Part shown: one piece after another, positions 33,099 to 42,128 of the stretch | Layout: every line of letters begins with the position of its first letter | How positions within the stretch are numbered: position 1 is the stretch's first letter | NCBI GenBank assembly: GCA_947382415.1 | Contig: CANCYO010000019.1 | Span: 1-45,110, forward strand | DNA from: an uncultured Lachnospiraceae bacterium | GTDB taxonomy: Bacteria > Bacillota > Clostridia > Lachnospirales > Lachnospiraceae | Length of the DNA stretch: 45,110 bases | Reading direction: 5' to 3' | Notes under the pieces: model-generated | What the model was told of the DNA's origin: nothing | What the model saw: only the letters and a program-made list of their open reading frames with translations | Database searches by the model: none | Made by a program: the position numbers and the translations under genes

Positions 33099-35647
33099 AC
33101 CATTTTCCTCTCACTGATAATCTCCGCGGGAGAACAGGGCCCCTCCCCGGCCGTCTCGCAGGTCTCACAAAATTGCAAGAGCCGCTCCGCAGCATTTTCC
33201 GCATTCCAGATGTTCTCAATATCGGCCACAGCCGCCCTCCCCAGACGTTCACAGAGCTCTCTGTGCTGAAGCAGCCGCTCCACATAAGCATAAAGCTGTT
33301 CCGGTTTCCCGGTTTCATAGAGAAAACCATTTTCGCCCTGACGAATCAGATAGGGTGCAGCGCCCATCAAATGGGAAGCCACCACCGCACAGCCACTGTT
33401 CATCGCCTCATTGATCACTGCTCCCCAGCCCTCCTTACGGTCGCTGGTAGCTATATAGACGGCTGACTCCTCCATGAGTCCGCGCACCTCGTCAGGCCCT
33501 TTATAGCCCAACAGGGTCACGTAGTCCGATAGCTCATATTCCGCCACCAGCCGCTCCACCAGAGGACGCTGCTCTCCGTCGCCCACGATATTCATATGAA
33601 AGGACAGACCTTTATTCTTTAAATAACGCGCGCATTTCAAAGCTGTCTCAGGATGTTTCCAGTCCAGAAAACGGGCCGCCCATAGTATAACATTCGTTTT
33701 CTTATTGCTCATCAGGCTATCCGCATCATAATGCCTGGTCTCGGGAAAATATCCCCACTTGAGCATTTTGCCCGGATACGCCCTGACAATATGAAAATCC
33801 GACGGCACATAGGCTCCCGCACAGAGCAGATACACCGGCTTCTTCCGATATCTGGTATGGTCATGATATTTCTTCAACAGCCCTCTGGGAGACACCGCCT
33901 TCCACTGTCCTTCTTTATACAGGCGCTCGCTGTATCGGATCACCGGACTGCCGTTTTGCAGCCTCTCCTGAATATAACACTCGTTATCCACGCCTCCAAA
34001 GAGAACCATGGGCGCATTTAATATGAGTTTCCTGCATAACTCCGGTTCTTCATAGTAATACTTAATATAGGGAAGCTCTTTCCGGACCTGCCAGCCCATA
34101 CGCACCCGCTCTTCCTCCATGGGTTCCGTCTGTACGAACACAAAATTTCCCTTCAGACGCTCATACATGGCATTACAGAACGGAATCTGATGATGATTGA
34201 TATAATTTGACACGAACACAAATTTTTCTGACGGCTCTTTTTGATTCATTATTTCTGCATAAATTTCCGTCATTCTACGATAATTTTCCTCTTTGTTATG
34301 AGTAATTTTTGCATGATTTCTTGCATTATTGGAATATTCCCTCATTTCCGCGGCATTTGATAAAATCTGTATAACGGCGTGTGCAAGATTAGAAGCAATA
34401 GGTTCCAGCTCATTGTCCGTCCCATCTCCAGCTCTCATCATTTCATTTATACTGTTATTTATTAAATTGTCAGAATCTTTAAAACCATCATATAAAATTC
34501 CGTCTTTGCCATGGTCAAAGATGCTGCTGATCCCTCCCACATCGGCGCTGACACAGGGTACTCCCAGAATCATGGCCTCCCCCAAGGAATTGGGAGAATT
34601 CTCCACCGATGAACAGCAGACAAAGAGATTGCTCTTTAAATAACGCTCTTTCATCTGCTCCGCGTCCAATCTGCCCAAAAAGCATAGCTGCCCCTGCAGA
34701 TTATGCCTGCGAATCAGTCTGCGCAGATAGTTTCCGTATGCCGAGATTTTCAGCCGCCTTGCAATACCGCCCTCACCCGTGATGCCGTTTCCCGCCACAT
34801 AGACCTTTACATCCGGAAAAACGCTGCGTATAGCAGGCAGCGCAAGCAGCATATAATGCAGTCCTTTGATGGGATAATCTCCCTGACTCAAAAAGATGGA
34901 ATGCGATTCACATCCCTCCAGACTCCACTCTCCCGTGTAAAAATCAGAACGCAGCGTCTCGTTCATTTTAAAATAACGAGCGTTCGGATTCCATTCCGCG
35001 GTGTAATGCCTGTCCCATGCCGTGCGTCCTGTCACATTCCCCGCCAGCCGGACAGCCTCATATTCCATCTCCCCCCGCAGGACAAACTTTCTCTGCTGCC
35101 TGCGCAGACTGTCTTTTTTCAACAGGTCCCGCAGCGTGACAGAATTGACCACCTCTTTGGGCAGACTGGCAAAATAAGCATCTGCATATACCTTACACAG
35201 CCCCTGAATACCGATCAATATCCTGTCCTTTCGGGAAAAGCTTCTACACATAGCCAGCGTATGAGGATATTCCGTACCGAAACAATGCACCACATCCGGC
35301 TGAAAATCCCGGACGATAGCATGCATCTGCGGCTCCAGCTTCTCGTCATACACATGGGGATTGGCCGTATCCTCCGCAAAGGCGTACCAACATAGCTCAC
35401 TTCCTTCAGTCCCGGCTGTTCCCTTATAAATATAACATCCGTTACCAATTATTTCCTCCACACCTGAAGATTCCCGGGGAATCCCCGCGGCGGGAAACGC
35501 CACAGCCAGCTCAATGCCGTTCTTCTCCCGGCGCTCCAGCACAGCTCCGGCCAGTCCCGACAGCCAGCCTTCCTTGTTGCTGGCCTCCATATGAAGTTGT
35601 TGTGCGATCATGGGAAGCATGATATTACACAGCCAAAGAATCCTCAT
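33083..35647 (-). CDS. Tandem GT4 glycosyltransferase (two GT-B modules)
   Basis: This protein of about 854 residues contains two complete GT4 modules. Module 1 (1-470) starts MRILWLCNIMLPMIAQQLHM, has DYPIKGLHYML and E-x7-E at E349/E357 (ENSPNSLGE). Module 2 (about 475-840) starts EKFVFVSNYINHHQIPF, has VILWAARFLDWKHPE and KEGWGAVINEAMNSG. It could add two consecutive sugars. The DNA at about 34230-34500, coding for the end of module 1 and the joint, is visibly AT-richer than both sides. The frame is open to 35725; ATG 35645-35647 directly behind AGGAGGTATCAAT is the start. Confidence 0.88.
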   Translation of the reverse strand: MRILWLCNIMLPMIAQQLHMEASNKEGWLSGLAGAVLERREKNGIELAVAFPAAGIPRESSGVEEIIGNGCYIYKGTAGTEGSELCWYAFAEDTANPHVYDEKLEPQMHAIVRDFQPDVVHCFGTEYPHTLAMCRSFSRKDRILIGIQGLCKVYADAYFASLPKEVVNSVTLRDLLKKDSLRRQQRKFVLRGEMEYEAVRLAGNVTGRTAWDRHYTAEWNPNARYFKMNETLRSDFYTGEWSLEGCESHSIFLSQGDYPIKGLHYMLLALPAIRSVFPDVKVYVAGNGITGEGGIARRLKISAYGNYLRRLIRRHNLQGQLCFLGRLDAEQMKERYLKSNLFVCCSSVENSPNSLGEAMILGVPCVSADVGGISSIFDHGKDGILYDGFKDSDNLINNSINEMMRAGDGTDNELEPIASNLAHAVIQILSNAAEMREYSNNARNHAKITHNKEENYRRMTEIYAEIMNQKEPSEKFVFVSNYINHHQIPFCNAMYERLKGNFVFVQTEPMEEERVRMGWQVRKELPYIKYYYEEPELCRKLILNAPMVLFGGVDNECYIQERLQNGSPVIRYSERLYKEGQWKAVSPRGLLKKYHDHTRYRKKPVYLLCAGAYVPSDFHIVRAYPGKMLKWGYFPETRHYDADSLMSNKKTNVILWAARFLDWKHPETALKCARYLKNKGLSFHMNIVGDGEQRPLVERLVAEYELSDYVTLLGYKGPDEVRGLMEESAVYIATSDRKEGWGAVINEAMNSGCAVVASHLMGAAPYLIRQGENGFLYETGKPEQLYAYVERLLQHRELCERLGRAAVADIENIWNAENAAERLLQFCETCETAGEGPCSPAEIISERKMVWKAL

Positions 35648-35660
35648 ATTGATACCTCCT

Positions 35661-35689
35661 GCACATCGCAGCTTTTGTCCGCAATGCGC
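35661..35689 (-). promoter_or_regulatory. Leader hairpin before the tandem GT4 gene
   Basis: The transcript strand reads GCGCATTGCGG, loop ACAAAAG, CTGCGATGTGC: an 11-bp stem using three G-U pairs, so it folds well only as minus-strand RNA. It ends a few bases before the AGGAGG of the gene and could tune its translation. Confidence 0.4.
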
Positions 35690-35733
35690 CCCAGCCATCC
35701 CGTGATGCCGCAGGAAACGGCACAACGAATGAA

Positions 35734-36837
35734 TCAGTCAAAAATCCAGTTCAGATAGGGCAAAAGCCGAATATCCGTGGAATACATCCCTCGCAGTAAA
35801 AATATAAAATATACGCCATAAGCCAGAATCACTCCCGCGCAGCACAGCTTACGAAACCAGCCCGCAGGCATCTCCCGCAGCAGCGCAGGTATTAATAGCA
35901 CCTGTGATATAATCATATAATAGCCCACCCGGGACACCTCCGGGATGAAAGAACCGCAGGGATAGACCACCAGCCCTGCCAAATTTAAAAACAGATAAAA
36001 CCGCTTGTCCTGATTACCTTCACCTTCTCTAAGGCTCCGTTTATAGCAGACTGCACACAACGCCAGTGTACCCACACATTTTCCGATATTGACCCAGGAG
36101 ACATTTCCGGTGTCAAATACCGAATTCCTGTAATAGGGATAAAAGGTAAACGCCAGCTCCCGATAGAATTCCTGGCAGAAGATGAGACTGAGCAGAAACA
36201 GGCCGCCCACCACATAATGCCATGTTTTCAACCTGGCCTTCGCCAGCAGATGCGCCGCCAGATATACCGGGATCACCAGCAGAATGGATTTGTGAAAAAT
36301 ACTCCCGAACAAAACCCACAGAACAAACTTACCATATTCTCCCCGAATCACATACATCATAGAATAAAGGGCAATGGCCAGCGCCAGATAATAACGCACG
36401 GTATTTAAACTGTTAAAATAATATCCCCCTGCCATGAGCAGAAAGAGAGAAAAGGCATAGTCCACCGCCTGTCCGTGCAGCGCCCGGACAAAAAACCAGA
36501 CCGTCAGCACAGAAAACAACGCAAATACAGGCAGATAATTGTCATATCCAAAAAGCTGCTGCATCCATTTCACGATCAGATTAAATCCGAACTCTGATGA
36601 GACGTGTCGCTCCTGCGCGATCAGCCGGAAGTTAAACCGATACACCCAGTAATCATTGCCCACTGCGATACGGCAGGCGGACACTCCGGTGAGCAGACAA
36701 AATATGGCAAACTCCGCCGTAAGACTCTGCGCATAAGCCCTGCTTCCCACAGGCACACGGCGAAAGCTCTGAATATAACATGCCAGAAAAACCACCACTG
36801 CAGTCAGTCCCACATAGATAAGCGCGCTACTCTCCAT
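35734..36837 (-). CDS. EpsG-family polysaccharide polymerase
   Basis: This 367-residue protein has about ten hydrophobic helices. The sequence RIAVGNDYWVYRFNFRLI, SEFGFNLIVKWMQQLFG and SLNTVRYYLALAIALYSMMYVI are hallmarks of EpsG/Wzy-like polymerases of Firmicutes exopolysaccharide operons. It probably polymerises the lipid-linked units of cluster C outside the membrane. ATG 36835-36837 follows GGAGGGGG and overlaps the preceding GT2 gene by 11 bp. Then 86 bp separate it from the tandem GT4 gene. Confidence 0.9.
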   Translation of the reverse strand: MESSALIYVGLTAVVVFLACYIQSFRRVPVGSRAYAQSLTAEFAIFCLLTGVSACRIAVGNDYWVYRFNFRLIAQERHVSSEFGFNLIVKWMQQLFGYDNYLPVFALFSVLTVWFFVRALHGQAVDYAFSLFLLMAGGYYFNSLNTVRYYLALAIALYSMMYVIRGEYGKFVLWVLFGSIFHKSILLVIPVYLAAHLLAKARLKTWHYVVGGLFLLSLIFCQEFYRELAFTFYPYYRNSVFDTGNVSWVNIGKCVGTLALCAVCYKRSLREGEGNQDKRFYLFLNLAGLVVYPCGSFIPEVSRVGYYMIISQVLLIPALLREMPAGWFRKLCCAGVILAYGVYFIFLLRGMYSTDIRLLPYLNWIFD

Positions 36838-37633
36838 CCGCCCCCTCCTTCTTAAGACGCTTTCCCATGCGAATCCCCTCCCGCATCCTGGAAAGTGCCT
36901 GTCCCAGACTCAGTTCCCCACAGAGCAGCGCCCGGTGAACCAACAGAAAACGAAGGGCAAAGGGCAGCGCCATCACACCATATAAAAAGTGGTACAGCAC
37001 CCCTCTGTCATAAAAAAACTTTTGATTATATCCGGAAAACCAGGTGGATTCTCCCGCCCTCTCCCGGCCGATAGTGACGGGAGCCGTATACACGCTGTAA
37101 CCCCTGTCCATAAATTCTTTTAAAAACAGACTGTCCTCACCATTGCTGAATCTTGCGCCTCCGCCAAAAAGCAGCGAAAAGCGCACCCCCGATTTTAGAA
37201 GACTTTCCCGCTTCACAGCAAAACTTACCGCACCATAACGCCCGCAATTATACCAATGCACACGTCTGCGCTCCTCTATATGATAAGTCCGCCGGGACTC
37301 CTCAACCTCAATATTGAACAAAATCATATCTGCATGGGGATTGCGGGCAAACTCTGCACAGACTGACTCCGCATAACCTTCATTATACACGATATCCTCA
37401 TCAGCAAAAAGGCAGATGTCACCATCCGCCCTCTCAATTGCCGCGTTGCGGCTTCTGCCGATCCCGCGCTCCGGAAAAGAAAAAAAACTCACCCGATGTC
37501 CCCGAAAGTCCATTTCTGCGTGATCCAGCCGGTCACACTGATTGATGATCACCGCATCGGAGTCTAGACACATCCGCTCCGCCAGCACTGCCATATCCTG
37601 ATTCATCACGGAAGCCAAAACTTCTACTCTCAT
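36827..37633 (-). CDS. Glycosyltransferase family 2
   Basis: This protein of about 268 residues has RVEVLASVMNQDMAVLAERM at the start, FPERGIGRSRNAAIERADGDICLFADEDIVY with the metal-binding A-D-E-D cluster, and WYNCGRYGAVSFAVKRESLL and GGGARFSNGEDSLFLKEF in the acceptor part (the E-D-x-x-F motif of galactosyl/rhamnosyl-type GT2 enzymes). The frame is open to 37648, but ATG 37631-37633 lies right after the preceding stop and behind GGAGAAGG, so it is chosen. It probably adds a sugar in repeat-unit synthesis. Confidence 0.87.
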   Translation of the reverse strand: MRVEVLASVMNQDMAVLAERMCLDSDAVIINQCDRLDHAEMDFRGHRVSFFSFPERGIGRSRNAAIERADGDICLFADEDIVYNEGYAESVCAEFARNPHADMILFNIEVEESRRTYHIEERRRVHWYNCGRYGAVSFAVKRESLLKSGVRFSLLFGGGARFSNGEDSLFLKEFMDRGYSVYTAPVTIGRERAGESTWFSGYNQKFFYDRGVLYHFLYGVMALPFALRFLLVHRALLCGELSLGQALSRMREGIRMGKRLKKEGADGE

Positions 37634-37634
37634 G

Positions 37635-38774
37635 TTACCCTTCTCCATCCCGCGCCGCGGCGCGCCCGTTCAATAAATAATAGCAGCGCAGAAGCGCCTC
37701 ATCCGCATTCCACAGCAGGGCAGCCGTAACGGTAATATCCTGTACAGCCAAAAATTCCAGCACATACTCCAGATGCCTGCCCGCATGAAGTCCTGCCTCC
37801 ACTACCAGCAGCACACCGTCCGTTTCTCTCAGAACCTTCACAGCTTCCGGACTCAGCAGCGGGGCGGGAACAGCCAGCCAATCTGCCTTCCGGTTCCCCT
37901 GAGATTCTTCCTGAGATCCTCTTCGAGATTCTTCCTGAGAGCCCTCCTGCATAATTTCCTGCAGAACTTTTGTAATATCCAAGGGATTTATCCCCTCATC
38001 CACTGTACAAACTGCAATTTTTCCTTTATTTTTAAATAAATAGCATATGTTTTCTTTTAATTCCTTACTGTTTACAGTTCCCAGAGCTTTCAATCCATAA
38101 CGTCTGCGCAGGGTAGCCGGAAGCCAGATACTGTCTGCTCCGATCTCCCGCAGAAGCGCAAAGACCAGAACAAAAAAGCAGGATAATACTGCGCTCAGAA
38201 TAACTGCGCGCACCGGCCGGACATCCGGCCGGACCAGCCTGGGCTCGCTCACATCGATCACTTTTATGGATGCAATCTCAGGAATGCTGTCCACAAAATC
38301 CTCCGTCAGAACTTTCTGCACAACCTGACACAATGTCTCTGTCTTCTCCGGCACCGGAGTGCTCACGGTAAAAGAAGGCACATGAATATCGGACGCCACT
38401 GTCGCAGATAAAGCCCCCGCAACGCCTTCCGGACACTCCGTCCACATATCCGCAGTCACAGCCATATATACAAATGGCTCAGTCCTCTTCACCATGCGCA
38501 GAAATTCCGCTGAATCCAGATAAGTGTTCCAGGTCATCTCGTTGATATAGTAATCCCCCGACTGCACCGGCGGATTCGTATACTCCAGCTTACAGGTAAT
38601 TACACTCTCATACTTTGGCTGTTGTCCCAGCATAACATTTTTGACATAGTACCCGCCGCCAAACAGGAGCGTACCCAGCAGAACAGCCGCCGATATCCAG
38701 CCGAGATTCCGCATCAGGCGAAGCACTGTCAGCCGCAGGTCAAAGGGTTCGGACGCATAGCTGCCTTCCCACAT
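37635..38774 (-). CDS. Wzz-like chain-length protein with degenerate BY-kinase-like tail
   Basis: This protein of about 379 residues has a first membrane helix near residues 24-42 (LGWISAAVLLGTLLFGGGYY), an extracytoplasmic part (about 43-185), and a second helix at about 190-212 (RAVILSAVLSCFFVLVFALL), as in Wzz/CapA co-polymerases. After it comes a cytoplasmic part resembling the BY-kinase fold (GKIAVCTVDEGINPLDITKVLQ, LLSPEAVKVLRETDGVLLVVEAG), but with no Walker A loop and no C-terminal tyrosine cluster. A Ser/Glu/Arg-rich repeat (GSQEESRR, GSQEESQG) interrupts it. It probably controls chain length with the EpsG-type polymerase. ATG 38772-38774 with AAGGAG is preferred over the open frame to 38795. 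Confidence 0.82.
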   Translation of the reverse strand: MWEGSYASEPFDLRLTVLRLMRNLGWISAAVLLGTLLFGGGYYVKNVMLGQQPKYESVITCKLEYTNPPVQSGDYYINEMTWNTYLDSAEFLRMVKRTEPFVYMAVTADMWTECPEGVAGALSATVASDIHVPSFTVSTPVPEKTETLCQVVQKVLTEDFVDSIPEIASIKVIDVSEPRLVRPDVRPVRAVILSAVLSCFFVLVFALLREIGADSIWLPATLRRRYGLKALGTVNSKELKENICYLFKNKGKIAVCTVDEGINPLDITKVLQEIMQEGSQEESRRGSQEESQGNRKADWLAVPAPLLSPEAVKVLRETDGVLLVVEAGLHAGRHLEYVLEFLAVQDITVTAALLWNADEALLRCYYLLNGRAAARDGEG

Positions 38775-38778
38775 AGTT

Positions 38779-40275
38779 TCACTCCTTCTCTTCATCCTCT
38801 TCCCGCTCTGGGGAATGCCCCCGTTCCTTCTTAAAAGCGGTCACCTGTTCGCTCTCCACGCCTTCCGTGCTGTCAGGCCAGAAAAGGACCTTGAGCGTCA
38901 GCAGCATCAGCTTCAGGTCAAGCCAGACAGAATAATTCTCAATATAGATCAGGTCAAGCTTCAGCTTATCATAAGGAGAGGTGTTATATTTGCCATACAC
39001 CTGGGCAAAACCGGCCAAACCGGCCTTCACCTTCATGCGATAAACAAACTCCGGCATCACTTCCACATACTCCCGGATGATCTCAGGCCGCTCCGGCCGC
39101 GGCCCGATAAAGGACATATCTCCCAAAAAAATATTTACTAACTGTGGCAGCTCATCAATTCTGCATGTTCTGATAAACTTTCCGATAGGTGTGATCCGGT
39201 TATCATGCTTCTGCGCCAGCCTCGCCACTCCGTCCCGCTCCGCATCCGTCCGCATACTGCGAAACTTCATGATCTGGAACTCTCTCTGGTTCCGGGTACA
39301 GCGCACCTGCTTGTACAACACGGGACCCCCGTCATAGATTTTGATCGCCACGGCCGTGAGCAACATAATGGGTGACGTAAGAATCAACAAGATTAAAGAA
39401 CATATGATATCAATACTGCGTTTGATAAAGCGCTGTTCCATGCTGAGACTGTACTCTCTGGTCAGAAGCAGGGGGGAATCAAAAATATGCAATTCCTCGG
39501 CTCCGGCCAAAATAACATCTGTAATCTTTGGCATGATATAAATCCGTATGGATCTGGCATAACAAAACTTCAGTATGGAATTGCGCTCCGCAGTAGACAC
39601 ATCCCACACCACCACCGCGTTGCACTCTCCCTTCTCATAACTGTTTACAATCTCCTGACAGATCTGATCCACACCCTCGCGAATACACAAGGTCTTCTCT
39701 ATACTGTACTTGTCCTTCCGGCTCTCGAACTTATTATAGATATCCTCAATGGGACGTTCTCCGTGAATGAGCATCAGTTTTCTTGGCGGGAAAATACTGC
39801 GGTATATCCTGTTGGCTATATTAGTATATATAACAACCGTTATTGTCTGTTCTGCCAGCATCATGGCGAATACCTTCAGCACAAAGGGCTGATGCGCCAT
39901 AATAGATAATTCTACATAAATAAACATCAGCGCCAAAACTGTGGCAAACAATTGAGAGAAGATCAGCTCAGAATTCCTCAGATATCCCAGACGCATACCG
40001 CCGTACATGGCGGTGAGACACAACAGGATCAATCCATAAAAGGCGATCTCAACGATATGACCCTTATAGCCAAAATTCCGCAGGGATTCCACCACACTGT
40101 ATTGAAAATGCACCAGCCAGTGGTAGGCGAAAATACCCGTCTCCAAGGCCAGACACAATGCGGACAGCGCCAGATTGATCAGACGCTTAAAGGACTCCAT
40201 CCGTCTCAATTTGTATTCATTGGTAAGTGTACTCAACTCATTTCCTCCGGCAGCCCGGCGGGCCGCTCCATCCAT
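38779..40275 (-). CDS. Long-form phosphoglycosyl transferase (WbaP/WcaJ type)
   Basis: This protein of about 498 residues has four or five N-terminal helices (about 28-180), a middle nucleotide-binding-like part (KLMLIHGERPIEDIYNKF), another helix (DIICSLILLILTSPIMLL) and the catalytic domain with IMKFRSMRTDAERDG, the Asp-Glu dyad in CRIDELPQLVNIFLGD, FIGPRPERPEII and KAGLAGFAQVYGKY. It should start the cluster C repeat unit on undecaprenyl phosphate. Two starts are possible: ATG 40273-40275 with a weak AGGA, or TTG 40234-40236 with GGAGG at good spacing. The 121-bp gap before it (40276-40396) is AT-rich and may hold a promoter, but I see no convincing boxes or terminator. Confidence 0.9.
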   Translation of the reverse strand: MDGAARRAAGGNELSTLTNEYKLRRMESFKRLINLALSALCLALETGIFAYHWLVHFQYSVVESLRNFGYKGHIVEIAFYGLILLCLTAMYGGMRLGYLRNSELIFSQLFATVLALMFIYVELSIMAHQPFVLKVFAMMLAEQTITVVIYTNIANRIYRSIFPPRKLMLIHGERPIEDIYNKFESRKDKYSIEKTLCIREGVDQICQEIVNSYEKGECNAVVVWDVSTAERNSILKFCYARSIRIYIMPKITDVILAGAEELHIFDSPLLLTREYSLSMEQRFIKRSIDIICSLILLILTSPIMLLTAVAIKIYDGGPVLYKQVRCTRNQREFQIMKFRSMRTDAERDGVARLAQKHDNRITPIGKFIRTCRIDELPQLVNIFLGDMSFIGPRPERPEIIREYVEVMPEFVYRMKVKAGLAGFAQVYGKYNTSPYDKLKLDLIYIENYSVWLDLKLMLLTLKVLFWPDSTEGVESEQVTAFKKERGHSPEREEDEEKE

Positions 40276-40396
40276 ATCCTGATATCATATCTACCATAAT
40301 ACCATATTTTTCCCGCCTGGTACACAAAAAACCCGATTCTTAAGATAATTTAAACTTTACATGGTCCTTTCCCACACTGTACGCACAGATCATGCC

Positions 40397-41173
40397 CTAT
40401 ACCCGCCGCAGCACGGCCCGGGCAGCCCAAAAACAAAAATTCCAGGCGCTGCTTAGCACACCCAGCCCTTCCTCTCTGCGGTAGAGATGCCAGATACGGC
40501 GCATGGCTTCCAGTTTGTTGGAGGACAGACTTTTGCCAGGCCTCCTGTATTTTACCAGATTTTCATCCAGCCCATAGGCAACATATCCTCTGCGCAGCAC
40601 TTTCCACCACAGCGCCGTGTCCTCACTCTTCACTTCAGGCATCGCAAGCAGCTCTTTTGGGATCAGTGCAGTGTCAAACATCACCGTGGTAGTAAAAATC
40701 GTGGTATTTTTCAGAGCCTGACGATAGGTAAGCCTCTCAGGCACATGCACGATACGGCCCATTCCCCTGCCATTCTCATCCGCAAACTCATATCCCGTAA
40801 AAGCAAAGGCTGCCCGCTTCTCTTTCATGAAAGCAAGCTCCCTCTCCAGCTTTAGCGGCTCCCACAGATCGTCTGCATCCAGATATGCGATATAACGGCC
40901 CGCCGCCTGCGCCAGTCCCCTGTTGCGCGCTCTGGCGGCCCCCTCGTTGACGCCGGACACGATGAGACGAACGCGCCCGTCTCCACCCGCCGCCACATAC
41001 TCCTGCAAAAGCCGGTCCGTTCCGTCCGTACTGCCGTCCTCCACCAGAAGCAATTCCCAGTTCTCGTATGTCTGGCGGCACACACAATCTATAGTCTCCA
41101 AAATATACTTTTTTACATTATAGACCGGCACAATAATGCTGATCAGCCCGTCCTGCCCTGCGGCTGCCTTCAT
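40397..41173 (-). CDS. Glycosyltransferase family 2
   Basis: This 258-residue GT-A enzyme has LISIIVPVYNVKKYILETIDCV, LLVEDGSTDGTDRLL, NEGAARARNRGLAQAAGRYIAYLDADDLW with its D-A-D-D metal site, and SEDTALWWKVLRRGYVAYGL in the acceptor region. This is typical of capsule and teichoic acid side-chain transferases. It lies 4 bp after the preceding membrane protein gene behind GAGGTAAGCAT. It is the last gene before a 121-bp gap. Confidence 0.9.
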   Translation of the reverse strand: MKAAAGQDGLISIIVPVYNVKKYILETIDCVCRQTYENWELLLVEDGSTDGTDRLLQEYVAAGGDGRVRLIVSGVNEGAARARNRGLAQAAGRYIAYLDADDLWEPLKLERELAFMKEKRAAFAFTGYEFADENGRGMGRIVHVPERLTYRQALKNTTIFTTTVMFDTALIPKELLAMPEVKSEDTALWWKVLRRGYVAYGLDENLVKYRRPGKSLSSNKLEAMRRIWHLYRREEGLGVLSSAWNFCFWAARAVLRRV

Positions 41174-41177
41174 ATGC

Positions 41178-42128
41178 TTACCTCATTCTCAACAAAAAAT
41201 ATCCCTCTAACTCTGTTATCTCCACATCGTCTCCAAAAAATAACGCCCGATCTCTTTTGTTCTCCAATTGCTCTGCCAGACCACCCAGGCCTGACTGATC
41301 GCCCTGGCCCGGCGCATCCTCCAGATCCGGCACATCACCCAAGCCTGATACATCCCTCAGACCCGGCACATCCGCCGGCAGAAGAATTGCGTCCGCCCCC
41401 ATAGAAAAAGCGAGCTCCACGCACTCTCTCCCCCGGGCAGCGGCTTTTGGGGTCCCAAAGCCCTCCGCCCCATAGTCTCTCAAATGCTCCATCCACTGAT
41501 ACAGAGACTCTGCACCCTCCGGGTAAATATCATAGCTGTAGGCATGAAGCGCCGCGTCCCACATATCTCTCCCGTAGAGCAGACAGATCCTGCCGTCCCA
41601 AGTCCTGGCGTACTCCAGAATCTCCTGGGGAGCCCACAGACAGAACTCCTCCCCGAAGACCTCCCTTGTCTGCGCCAGAACTGCCTCCGCCTGTACACGC
41701 TCATCCTGCTGCGCAGCCGCGTCCACCTGACACTCTCCCAGCCTGCCGCAGAGCGCCAGCGCCCCCACGCACAGAACAGTCAGGGCTGCATTATATAAAT
41801 AAGTCCTCCAGCCTCCCTTTTTCCACTGATCTGTCAGAAACACAGTTCCACCAAGGGCGATCAGCGCAGTCACAGGAACCGCGCTCCAGATCCACTGATA
41901 GTCATAAAACGAAGTCTGATAACGCATCAGAAGGGCCGCCGTCACCGGACAGATACACAGCGCCGCAGCAATTCCGCCATACCGCACCAGCCGCCCGGCA
42001 GGCCCCAGCCGCCCTTTTCTCATAATCAGATAGACAAACGCCGCCAACGCCGGCGCAGCCAGCTTGCCGCCATCCGTAAAACTCTGCCAGCCGACCCAGG
42101 CGCTTCGTACCGATTCCCACATACTCAC
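41178..42128 (-). CDS. Membrane protein of unknown function
   Basis: I do not recognise this 316-residue protein. It has four hydrophobic segments in the first 130 residues (APALAAFVYLIM, IAAALCICPVTAALLM, AVPVTALIALGGTVFL, AALTVLCVGALALC), then a soluble C-terminal domain of about 180 residues, probably extracytoplasmic. That domain contains a degenerate repeat rich in Gly, Leu, Asp and Pro (PGLRDVSGLGDVPDLEDAPG) near residues 253-280. The start overlaps the upstream gene (ATGA). The layout fits a polysaccharide-associated membrane protein working with its partner at 42125-43126. Confidence 0.75.
   Translation of the reverse strand: MSMWESVRSAWVGWQSFTDGGKLAAPALAAFVYLIMRKGRLGPAGRLVRYGGIAAALCICPVTAALLMRYQTSFYDYQWIWSAVPVTALIALGGTVFLTDQWKKGGWRTYLYNAALTVLCVGALALCGRLGECQVDAAAQQDERVQAEAVLAQTREVFGEEFCLWAPQEILEYARTWDGRICLLYGRDMWDAALHAYSYDIYPEGAESLYQWMEHLRDYGAEGFGTPKAAARGRECVELAFSMGADAILLPADVPGLRDVSGLGDVPDLEDAPGQGDQSGLGGLAEQLENKRDRALFFGDDVEITELEGYFLLRMR

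Noticed and set aside
37905..37955. Ser/Glu repeat in the Wzz-like gene as a phase-variable site
   Set aside because: The repeat period is 24 bp, a multiple of 3, so unit changes would keep the frame.
40276..40396. Promoter or terminator in the gap before the WbaP-type gene
   Set aside because: AT-rich, with a weak TTGTGT-17-TGGTAT candidate, but neither boxes nor hairpin are convincing.
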